Assembly (NCBI GenBank): GCA_963844055.1
Contig: CAWJMN010000002.1
Span: forward strand, 1,488,001-1,552,000
Length of the DNA: 64,000 bases
Direction of reading: 5' to 3'
From: CAWJMN01 sp963844055
Lineage (GTDB): Bacteria > Planctomycetota > Planctomycetia > Pirellulales > Pirellulaceae
The position numbers and the translations under genes are program-made. This document shows, piece after piece, positions 9,407 to 16,856 of this stretch; within the stretch, counting starts at the first letter, position 1; every line of letters begins with the position of its first letter. A model generated the notes under the pieces. It was not told where the DNA came from. It worked only from the letters and a program-made list of their open reading frames with translations, and made no database searches.

Positions 9407-10972
9407 TTAAGAGAGGCTCAGCAGACCACATGCCTCTTTAAAGCCCGGTGCTTCGCGGCCGAACTCGCTGGCGGTCACCCGCGCCAGGCCAATCAAATGC
9501 CGCCAACGAAGGGAAGAACGGGTTAGGGCAAAGTCATCGCTGGTGGTGCGATAGTACTTCTCAGCATGGAGAGCGCCATCTTGGCTGACGGCATACTTGA
9601 TCAGTACCCCCTTCACCGCTTGGTCCGAAATCCCTTGCATCCCCATTCGTGCGGTGACGGCACATGCCATCGTTTGATCATTGGCCTCGACCGCCCTCGT
9701 CAACTCCTTCACTAGGTCAGACTCACCCGTGGCAGTCACCTTTTCTAAGTGTTCGACCAGCGGACGTGGCTGCCAAACCGAGAAATCACCGCCACGCTGC
9801 ACCCGATCCAGCGCCACTTGATAGCCGGCCAATACCAGGGCCGCATTCTGATTGCGATTGCCACTGTTGAGCGCGATGTTGCGCCAAGCGTTGGCCGAAT
9901 CACTGGCATGAACGCCAATTGAGTCTCCGTGCACGCTTCCTTCCGGCTTACCGACTTGCACCTCACGCTGGGTGCGGCCTGCATCTCGCAGTACCAATTG
10001 ATTGGCAGTTAGCGAGATCGCTTCACCAATGGCCAACGGGCTAAACCCTTCTGCAAGGGCCGCCCCCACGGCCTCAGCCGCCTGTGGCGGAGTCGCGGTG
10101 AACAAGGTTTGAACAAAGCCCAAAATCCAGGCGTCGTCAGCCTCACGCTTGCCGGCAACAAGCGATTCCAACTTGAACTGATCCATCACCTTGGGCAACA
10201 CGGCGCGACATTCGGCAGCATACTTCAGCGCGTGCGGCTCATTTTTCAGGCAGTAGCCAAGCGATTGGCGTAACATCGAAAGGGCATTCTGTTCACCAAC
10301 AATCGGTAGCATGTCCCACGCGCGATGCATCAGCACCACGCGATGCACATCCGTCGCTTCATCCACAACCGGTAGCAAATCTTCAAACCCCTGCTTAGGA
10401 GACTGGGCCGTCGATGCCGCCAGCAATTGGGCCGCCTTGGTTCGATCCCCTTGATGGACTGCCTCACGCAGGGCAGCCGCCGTAGAAGTACCTGGCGAAA
10501 CAGCGACCTCACCAGCAGGAACGGGCTTGAGGATCTCTGTGGCAGGACCGCCAGTCTCTTGGATACGACCGCTATTGCGATACAACACCTTCAGCACCGG
10601 CAGCGCCGCGCGATCCGAAGGAAGCTCTTTCGCCATGGCAAGCGCGGGGCCCAAAGCCATCAGCGTGTGAAAGCCAATGTAGTCTTCGCCACCGAAGGCT
10701 CTTGCATTAGCCAGAGCAGCCGCAGCGGTTAGGTCACGTAAAGAAGTGCCGTCCTTCATTCGCTGCACGACTTGTGGCAGCAGCTTTTCCAAAGGGGTGG
10801 ATTGGAGTAGGTCCACCAGCGGGTCCATGGCACCAAAGGAAACGCGGGCATCCGATTCGGCCCCATCCGCAGCATGGATCAGCCCCATATCGAGGGCGAG
10901 CCCACTTCCTACGCTGGCGACGAACATGCCACATCCGACATTTTCCAAAAACCGACGTCGATTGGTACGCAT
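9407..10972 (-). CDS. Tat-exported protein of unknown function
   Basis: The 521-residue product starts with MRTNRRRFLENVG, a twin-arginine signal followed by a Gly/Ala-rich hydrophobic stretch and an AHAAD-like region that suggests cleavage, so it is probably folded before export. The ATG at 10972 was chosen over an upstream GTG because AGGA precedes it by five bases. The mature part is Ala/Leu-rich and mostly helical (for example LRDLTAAAALANARAFGGEDYIGFHTLMALG), with no cysteine or metal motif typical of a cofactor-binding Tat substrate that I can recognise. I know similar Tat-signal proteins only as uncharacterised planctomycete proteins. It appears monocistronic. Confidence 0.85.
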   Translation of the reverse strand: MRTNRRRFLENVGCGMFVASVGSGLALDMGLIHAADGAESDARVSFGAMDPLVDLLQSTPLEKLLPQVVQRMKDGTSLRDLTAAAALANARAFGGEDYIGFHTLMALGPALAMAKELPSDRAALPVLKVLYRNSGRIQETGGPATEILKPVPAGEVAVSPGTSTAAALREAVHQGDRTKAAQLLAASTAQSPKQGFEDLLPVVDEATDVHRVVLMHRAWDMLPIVGEQNALSMLRQSLGYCLKNEPHALKYAAECRAVLPKVMDQFKLESLVAGKREADDAWILGFVQTLFTATPPQAAEAVGAALAEGFSPLAIGEAISLTANQLVLRDAGRTQREVQVGKPEGSVHGDSIGVHASDSANAWRNIALNSGNRNQNAALVLAGYQVALDRVQRGGDFSVWQPRPLVEHLEKVTATGESDLVKELTRAVEANDQTMACAVTARMGMQGISDQAVKGVLIKYAVSQDGALHAEKYYRTTSDDFALTRSSLRWRHLIGLARVTASEFGREAPGFKEACGLLSLS

Positions 10973-11321
10973 GGCAATCCTCACTTACGTTACCCAGGAA
11001 TCGCAGCAGAAGTCCGCAGAAGCTTCTATGCAGCATAGCGATAACGCCAAGGAAAAGCATGGAAAAAAGCTTGGCGGATTAGATTTTCACTTCATGCCGA
11101 TGCCAGCATGGGCAAGCTGCGACCTAGCCAATAGCAGAAATCCCCCTGTCCGGACGAGTGCTCAGAGTCACTAGCGCAAAAAACAATCCACCAGCCCGCA
11201 GGTGCAAGCTGGTGGATCATCCGGAGTATTCAGATAGGGAGAGACTAACTTTTGAGGACAGTTCAAACCTCGCTGCACCAGTGGCAAGCGAGGCTTGAGG
11301 AATCGTAGTGTCTAGGAACTA
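10973..11321. other. Intergenic region between the Tat protein and amt
   Basis: No supported gene in this 349-bp stretch. It should hold the promoter of the minus-strand gene ending at 9407 and the 3' end of the ammonium-transporter transcript. Apart from the strong hairpin at 11178-11217 there is a second stem, CCTCGCT with AGCGAGG, near 11271-11297. Confidence 0.6.
11178..11217 (-). terminator. Rho-independent terminator of amt
   Basis: On the minus strand a perfect 10-base stem (ATCCACCAGC with GCTGGTGGAT, 12-base loop) is followed by TG and six T residues. It lies about 105 bp beyond the stop codon of the ammonium transporter. Confidence 0.85.
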
Positions 11322-12905
11322 CTATTCGGAGGTCATTTGGAAGCCATGGTAAGCTTCGTTGCCGTGTTCGCCGAAGTCCAAGCCTTCGATCTCTTCTTCA
11401 GCCGTAACGCGGATGCCCATGGTTGCCTTGAGAGCAAACCAAGCGACGGAGGAGACCGCAACCACGTAGGCACCGCATACTGCGATACCGAACAGTTGCA
11501 TGATCAATTGATCTGGGCCACCACCGTAGAACAAGCCAGCCTTGTGGGCCGTGTTGGCACTGCGAGCAATCAGATCGGGGTGTCCGAACAGGCCGACGCA
11601 GATCGTACCAAACACACCGCACATCAAGTGGACGGAAGTCGCACCGACAGGGTCATCTGCACGAATCTTGTCGAAGAACAGCACACCGAGCACAACCATC
11701 ACACCGGCGATAGAGCCGATTAGAGCCGAAGCAGGAACCGTAACGAAAGCACAGGAAGCGGTGATCGCAACCAGACCGGCCAAGCAGCCGTTCAAGGTCA
11801 TGCCGATATCCGGCTTGCCAAGCAAGATCCAAGCCGTGGCAGTTGCCGTCAGCGTGGCGAAAGCAGCAGCCGTGTTCGTGGTGACAGCAATGTCGCCAAT
11901 CGCCTTAGGATCAACGGCCATCGTGCTACCTGGATTGAAACCGAACCAACCGAGCCACAAGATCAAGCAGCCAATCGTGGCCGAAGTCATGCTGTGGCCA
12001 GGAATCGCTTGAACCTTACCATCAGCAGTGTACTTGCCAATGCGGGGGCCCAGAACATAAACACCCACCAAGGCAGCCCAGCCACCGACCGAGTGCACCG
12101 TGGTACAACCCGCGAAGTCGACGAAGCCCTTGACGGCCAACCACCCACCACCCCATACCCAGTGGCCAATGATTGGATAGATCGCAATTGCCATCACCAA
12201 GCTGAAGATGATGAACGCAAGATACTTGATCCGTTCAGCAACTGCACCCGAAACAATCGTGGCAGCAGTACCAGCAAACACCAGCTGGAAGAAGAACTTC
12301 ACATGCAAAGGAACGCCAGCCCAACCGATGGCTGTGTAGCTACCGGCGTAGTCAGAAACAGCAGGGCTGTTGTCTGCACCGGTCAAGAAGAACAAGCCTT
12401 CTTTACCGTAAAAGCCCGATTCTGGATTGTTACCGAACATCAAACCCCAGCCGACTGCCCAGAAACCAATTGTGGTAACGGCAAATACAACGAAGTTCTT
12501 CGACAGGATGTTCACGCAGTTCTTCGCCCGGCACATGCCGGATTCTACCGTGGCAAAGCCCAAGTTCATGAAGAACACAAGCATGCCTGCAATCATCACC
12601 CACAACGTATCCAACATCACCTTAATCTCACCATTGGTTGGTGGAGGAGCTGGTGCTGGTGCTGCAGGAGCAGCGGCTGCTTCAGGGGCAGCAGCGGGAG
12701 TCTCTGGAGCTGCTGCGGCGGCAGGAGCCGTCGATTCTGCTGCTGGTGCAGCAGCCGGAGCCGCTTCTGCTGCTGGCGCTGCTTCTGCAGCGGCCGGTGC
12801 AGCCTCTTGAGCATGGAGCGGTCCTCGCACCATTACAGTCGACATCATCAATGTCGCTGCACAAAACATCGGATAAATCACTCGTTTCCACTCGAACCTA
12901 ACCAT
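11322..12905 (-). CDS. amt: Amt/Rh-family ammonium transporter with Ala/Pro-rich N-terminal extension
   Basis: Inner-membrane channel for ammonium uptake. After a signal-like segment (residues 1-30, ending near LHAQ) comes a low-complexity stretch of about 70 Ala, Pro and Glu residues with EAAPAA repeats, then the Amt core starting GEIKVMLDTLWVMIAGMLVF. The two pore histidines are visible in TVHSVGGW and SVHLMCG, and the fold has the usual eleven membrane segments. The ATG at 12905 is preceded by GGAGG eight bases upstream; the longer reading frame to 12974 lacks such a site. No GlnK/PII gene is adjacent, unlike many amt loci. The Ala/Pro leader is not part of the family core and presumably lies in the periplasm. 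Confidence 0.95.
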   Translation of the reverse strand: MVRFEWKRVIYPMFCAATLMMSTVMVRGPLHAQEAAPAAAEAAPAAEAAPAAAPAAESTAPAAAAAPETPAAAPEAAAAPAAPAPAPPPTNGEIKVMLDTLWVMIAGMLVFFMNLGFATVESGMCRAKNCVNILSKNFVVFAVTTIGFWAVGWGLMFGNNPESGFYGKEGLFFLTGADNSPAVSDYAGSYTAIGWAGVPLHVKFFFQLVFAGTAATIVSGAVAERIKYLAFIIFSLVMAIAIYPIIGHWVWGGGWLAVKGFVDFAGCTTVHSVGGWAALVGVYVLGPRIGKYTADGKVQAIPGHSMTSATIGCLILWLGWFGFNPGSTMAVDPKAIGDIAVTTNTAAAFATLTATATAWILLGKPDIGMTLNGCLAGLVAITASCAFVTVPASALIGSIAGVMVVLGVLFFDKIRADDPVGATSVHLMCGVFGTICVGLFGHPDLIARSANTAHKAGLFYGGGPDQLIMQLFGIAVCGAYVVAVSSVAWFALKATMGIRVTAEEEIEGLDFGEHGNEAYHGFQMTSE

Positions 12906-13482
12906 TGCGTCGCCTCCGCCTAAATCTAATTCCACCTTCTGAATCAAAACGCGTTCTAATTCGCCATAGGACAAATGAACTGCTACTCGTGGAGGAACCA
13001 GATAGCATTCCGCGTTCCCATAATTAGAAAATTTTTAAGTCGTTACAAAGTAAGCACTTGCGACAACAGGTTTTCGCCCGTTCTCGGCCTACCTGCATGG
13101 CGATCTGGCGATTGGTGCTTAATTGGTGCGCAACATTCACATTCCATTGAGTCTTTTCTGCCACCATTTCTAATTCCGCCGCATTTTGAGCAGACGAACT
13201 CGCCCCAACCTTCGCAAACGTCCCTTCAAGTACAACTTTTGCAATCGGTTAGCACAGAATAAAAGCAACCCCATGAACGTTTCCTGCAAGGGAACCGGGG
13301 AAGTCGTTCCTTGTCGCACGGGGCAAGTGATAGCACTTTCCGGCGTCGGCCAGGGGAACCCAGAATGGGGCGTCGGCTAAAATCATGGCGACGATCGGCC
13401 GTCGGGGCTCACCCCAAAAGACATAGCCGGCAAATGACCGTTGCGGCCTTACTTACCTACTTGCGCAGAAGAATCGCGGTCC
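12906..13482. other. Divergent intergenic region, amt / DUF6157 gene
   Basis: This 577-bp stretch has no supported coding sequence. It must contain the promoters of amt (minus) and of the DUF6157 gene (plus). I looked for a sigma-54 type GG-N10-GC element that would indicate nitrogen control of amt and did not see a convincing one. Confidence 0.5.
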
Positions 13483-13914
13483 ATGAAGTCCCTTAACTAC
13501 TATCAGACGTTCATTTGCGTGTCCGCCGATTGCCCGGTCACCCAAGGGACGGCGCCAGCTGGGCGCGGCGAATCCCCCACCGTGCCCCAGCTAGAATACG
13601 AATTGCTTTCCCAGAATCCCGGGAAGTACACCCAGGAAGAGATCCTGTTTGAGTTGCATGTTCGCCGCCAAAACATCACGCGGGCCGAACTAAAGTCCCA
13701 GCGTGCCAAGCTGTGGAAAGAATTCTTCGGCAAGTCCCATGCTTGCCTGCGGGCTTCGTCGCTTCCCAAGCGATACGGCTGGGGAATCCACTTTGACGAC
13801 CAAGGGAAGATCCGCTTGGTCGCGATGGAAAGTGACGAGTACAAGTCGCTTTCCCGTGGTAAATCGCCAGGGGTAACCGTTGTCAATGCAATGCGAAATA
13901 AACGGTCTCCCTAA
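13483..13914 (+). CDS. DUF6157-family protein
   Basis: A 143-residue cytoplasmic protein with no signal or membrane segment. Features that suggest the DUF6157 family are the N-terminal NYYQTFICVSADCPVTQGTAP, the middle QLEYELLSQNPGKYTQEEILFEL and the CLRASSLPKRYGWGIHFDDQ segment followed by an ESDEY element. The function of the family is not known. The ATG at 13483 was chosen because family-like sequence begins there, although an in-frame TTG exists upstream. It is convergent with the serine hydrolase, 10 bp apart. Confidence 0.8.
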   Translation: MKSLNYYQTFICVSADCPVTQGTAPAGRGESPTVPQLEYELLSQNPGKYTQEEILFELHVRRQNITRAELKSQRAKLWKEFFGKSHACLRASSLPKRYGWGIHFDDQGKIRLVAMESDEYKSLSRGKSPGVTVVNAMRNKRSP

Positions 13915-13924
13915 CTTTCATCCT

Positions 13925-15127
13925 TTACTTGCCGTAAGTATCGCCAGCAGCCTTGGCAAAAATGCCAAGCATCTTGCCACCCTCGCCATTGGGGAGGCCA
14001 GCATGATGCACCAGAAACACGGTGACAATCTTCCGCTGGGGGTTAATCGTCATGTTGGTGCTGTAGGCACCGCCATGGCCAAAAGTGCCGGCCGTAATGG
14101 TCTCTAGTTCGGGATTGGCTTTCCGCTCCGTTTGCCACCCCAGACCATAGCCCCCCTCCCCTTTCCCCTGATTGAGCAGATCGCCCGTCTGCGTTGAGCC
14201 CATCTCGCGGATCGATGCTTTCGAAATGTACTGCTTGCCATCCAGCGTTCCGCCATTTAGCAACATGCGGCAAAACTGACCGCAATCAGCCGCTGTCGAA
14301 AAGTAGCCTCCCGCCGGTGATGGGCCACGCTGACGATCAACCAAGGGATAGCTCAACTGGCCGATGTCGGTCGGTTCCAAACCGTCACGGGCCGCATTGG
14401 GCTTATAGGCCGTAGCAAGGCGACTTAACTGTTCTTCATTGGGCCAGAAAGTCGTGTCTTTCATTCCCAAGGGAGTAAACAGACGCTCTTGCATAAAGAC
14501 TTCAAACGGCTGGCCACTGACTACTTCGACGATTCGGCCGGCCGTATTGATCCCGGCATTGCTGTAGTCGTACTTGGTGCCCGGCTCAAACTTCAGGGGG
14601 CTCATGCCATAGCTAATGCTCGCAGCCGCCAGGGTAAGCTTGTCAATCTTTTGCTCGGCCCGCGATAGGAACGGCAAACCACTGGTATGTGATAGAACCT
14701 CTCGAACGGTAATGGGATGGGCTGGCTTTTTGAGAACCTGATGCTTGTCATCCCCTTCGACCAGCACCATCTGGCCACGAAATTCCGGCAGGTACTTTTC
14801 CACCGGATCGTCCAGCTTCACCTTTCCTTCATCCACCAGCATCATCACGGCAGTGGCCGTCATGGGCTTAGACATCGAAGCAATCCAGAACAGAGTATCC
14901 GGCTGCATTGGCTTCTTTTGCTCAATATCGGCAAACCCCACCGTCTGTAGGCTGACAACCTTTTCTGGAGTAGCAACCAGCGTTACAGCGCCTGCCAATA
15001 CATGGCTTTCCACAAAGGACTTTAGCTGCGCAGCTGGGCCATCAACGGCGTCCGCTCCCCACAGGCTCGAACTGCCCATCATGAACGTAGCAACAACGGC
15101 CACCTGACACACATGAATCCAGCGCAT
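13925..15127 (-). CDS. Secreted serine hydrolase, class C beta-lactamase-like (COG1680 type)
   Basis: Exported penicillin-binding-protein-fold hydrolase, probably an esterase, peptidase or lactamase; the substrate cannot be told. The 400-residue protein has a signal peptide ending near SSLWGADA. The catalytic SxxK motif is SMSK (Ser84, Lys87), the YxN motif is in KYDYSNAGIN, and a GHGGAY motif occupies the usual KTG position near the C-terminus. The ATG at 15127 has a GAGGAG site seven bases upstream, which supports it over the longer frame to 15253. It stands alone. Confidence 0.92.
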   Translation of the reverse strand: MRWIHVCQVAVVATFMMGSSSLWGADAVDGPAAQLKSFVESHVLAGAVTLVATPEKVVSLQTVGFADIEQKKPMQPDTLFWIASMSKPMTATAVMMLVDEGKVKLDDPVEKYLPEFRGQMVLVEGDDKHQVLKKPAHPITVREVLSHTSGLPFLSRAEQKIDKLTLAAASISYGMSPLKFEPGTKYDYSNAGINTAGRIVEVVSGQPFEVFMQERLFTPLGMKDTTFWPNEEQLSRLATAYKPNAARDGLEPTDIGQLSYPLVDRQRGPSPAGGYFSTAADCGQFCRMLLNGGTLDGKQYISKASIREMGSTQTGDLLNQGKGEGGYGLGWQTERKANPELETITAGTFGHGGAYSTNMTINPQRKIVTVFLVHHAGLPNGEGGKMLGIFAKAAGDTYGK

Positions 15128-15297
15128 GCGAAATCTCCTCAAGGAATCTTCTTGGCCAACCACCAAGCAATGGGGCTGTGATGCACATTCTATCGCACGT
15201 GAGAAGCCGCAGTCACCAGCGGTGCGCAAGATAACGGCTGTCTGCTCTTGCACCTAACGCAAGGTTCCTGGCGGAACCACTTGTTCAAGAAACGAGA

Positions 15298-15330
15298 TTG
15301 CCCAACGACCGAGGTTCGGCCACTGGGCAA
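15298..15330 (-). terminator. Hairpin after the chemoreceptor-like gene
   Basis: A seven-base perfect stem (TTGCCCA with TGGGCAA, about 19-base loop) lies about 30 bp past the stop codon of the minus-strand gene at 15361. The downstream flank is T-rich but has no uninterrupted T run. Confidence 0.5.
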
Positions 15331-15360
15331 GTGCTTCGCTTTGCTTATCTAGGCGAGTAA

Positions 15361-16536
15361 CTAGTCTTCGCTACCGTCACGCCCGGCCTTATTCAATCCA
15401 CGGCTACGCTTCTTGAGGCGGCTCTTTTTGCTAACACGCTTCTCGCCAGTGAACTCCGACTTCTTCTTGCGGAACTCCTGAATCAAGAGCGAATGCCAGC
15501 CGGTGGCATAGGTTTCAAACCCTGGCGACAAGGCATGGGCAACACAGCATTGCTTGCCACCCACACGAGCAACACAGAATCCCTTGTTCTGGGCAAACAA
15601 ATCACTACGCTCCGAAAATTCAATCGTTTCCGATAGGGCGCGATTGTGGGAGTCGGCCAAAACAGCCCCTTGGTCATTTACTATGCAAACGCGGGTACGG
15701 CTCTTTTCTTCGGCCGTCAAGGAAACGCCATTAACGATCGTTTGAGCCAAGCCTTCCCAGTTGAAGACAACGCCCAGGACGCCAATTGGCTTGCCGTTGA
15801 CATCGCCATCTTCGCGAACGCAGCAAGAGTAAACCAAGACATGGCGATCATTAACTAGCTGGCTACGGTGTACGCTCTCGAAGCCGAATTCACGGCCACT
15901 GCGGGTTCGCAACGCCGACTGGAACCACACGCTTTGCGAGTGCTCCGTCCCTTGCGAGCGGAAATTGTCGGGACGGCCACTGGCAACGATCTTGCCATTT
16001 AGGTCGCACAGGACGAGGTCGAAGTAAACCGTATAGGAATCTAGGATGACTCCCAGACGCTGCGACGCATAGTCAAAAGCGTCCTTCTTCTTTTGCGAAA
16101 GGGCCGCAACCAGGCTGGCGTCGGTCGCCCACCAACGGACATCGCACGACCGCTCGTAAAGATTGCGATCCACAAGATCGATGTTCATCAGAGCCAGATC
16201 CGAAAGACGCATACCGTTGAACTCGGTTGCCATCCGGGTGCTGACGTTCCCAATTCGCTCGAGCGTGCTACCGCTACGACGCTTGAGATTCGATACCACC
16301 TTGGCAGAGTTATTCGAAAGGCCTGCAATTTCCATCGCCACGATGTTAAATGCCTTGCCTGCCTCGCCGGCTCGTGCGGCTTCAATCCGTGCATTCAGGG
16401 CCAACACGCGAATTTGGTCATTCACATTGTCGATCGCACTAATGGTGCGATCCATTACCGTATCCAGCTCTCGGGTCAGATCCGCAACGGCTTCGGGGTT
16501 GAACTTCTTTTGGGGGTCGGCGACAGCACTACGCAT
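15361..16536 (-). CDS. Soluble chemoreceptor-like protein: MCP signalling tip followed by a Cache-like domain
   Basis: The 391-residue protein has no hydrophobic segment long enough to span the membrane. Residues 1 to about 85 contain the tip of a methyl-accepting chemotaxis signalling hairpin (DQIRVLALNARIEAARAGEAGKAF), which normally lies near the C-terminus. It is followed by a sensor region of about 230 residues that looks like a double Cache fold (YFDLVLCDLNGKIVASGRP; GVLGVVFNWEGLAQTIV; RVCIVNDQGAVLADS). The last 40 residues are rich in Lys and Arg. An AAGGA site precedes the ATG at 16536. It is divergent from cheA, so it is the likely input to that kinase. Signal and ligand are unknown. 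Confidence 0.8.
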   Translation of the reverse strand: MRSAVADPQKKFNPEAVADLTRELDTVMDRTISAIDNVNDQIRVLALNARIEAARAGEAGKAFNIVAMEIAGLSNNSAKVVSNLKRRSGSTLERIGNVSTRMATEFNGMRLSDLALMNIDLVDRNLYERSCDVRWWATDASLVAALSQKKKDAFDYASQRLGVILDSYTVYFDLVLCDLNGKIVASGRPDNFRSQGTEHSQSVWFQSALRTRSGREFGFESVHRSQLVNDRHVLVYSCCVREDGDVNGKPIGVLGVVFNWEGLAQTIVNGVSLTAEEKSRTRVCIVNDQGAVLADSHNRALSETIEFSERSDLFAQNKGFCVARVGGKQCCVAHALSPGFETYATGWHSLLIQEFRKKKSEFTGEKRVSKKSRLKKRSRGLNKAGRDGSED

Positions 16537-16856
16537 TTTCCATTTTCCTTTAAGACTTCGATGATTGATGTGGCAGGCCTGGTGAAATCGTGTCGCCTAC
16601 ACGTAGTTCACCCCACTCAAGGCGAGCAACCCTAGCTCCGAAATAATGTGGTCGCAAAAAAATCTGACAGTGGACGAAAATAAGCCACAAGCTACGTTTG
16701 CTCGCCGCAACGGAGCAGCGAAGGCGGAAATCGCACGCACCAGGCAATACAACCCACACAACCCGATCCGACAGACCATGAAACCAGACAACCAGCTGGT
16801 TTCAGAGCGACCACCGGACGGCATTGAATCCCCATTGCACTCAGGAAGCCTGTCTG
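16537..16856. other. Divergent promoter region between the receptor-like gene and cheA
   Basis: No supported gene in this 320-bp stretch. It presumably contains both promoters of the chemosensory locus. No clear operator or long repeat was seen. Confidence 0.5.

Noticed and set aside
12427..12901. Several long Ala-, Leu- and Gln-rich frames opposite or across the amt leader
   Set aside because: They are by-products of the repetitive GCN/CCN codons of the leader.
11994..12923. A 309-codon open frame opposite the ammonium transporter
   Set aside because: It is antisense to a well-supported gene, has a composition set by the Ala/Pro codons of the leader and the Amt core, and resembles no protein.
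12906..13482. Sigma-54 promoter and NtrC sites upstream of amt
   Set aside because: No acceptable GG-N10-GC element was found on the minus strand at a suitable distance.
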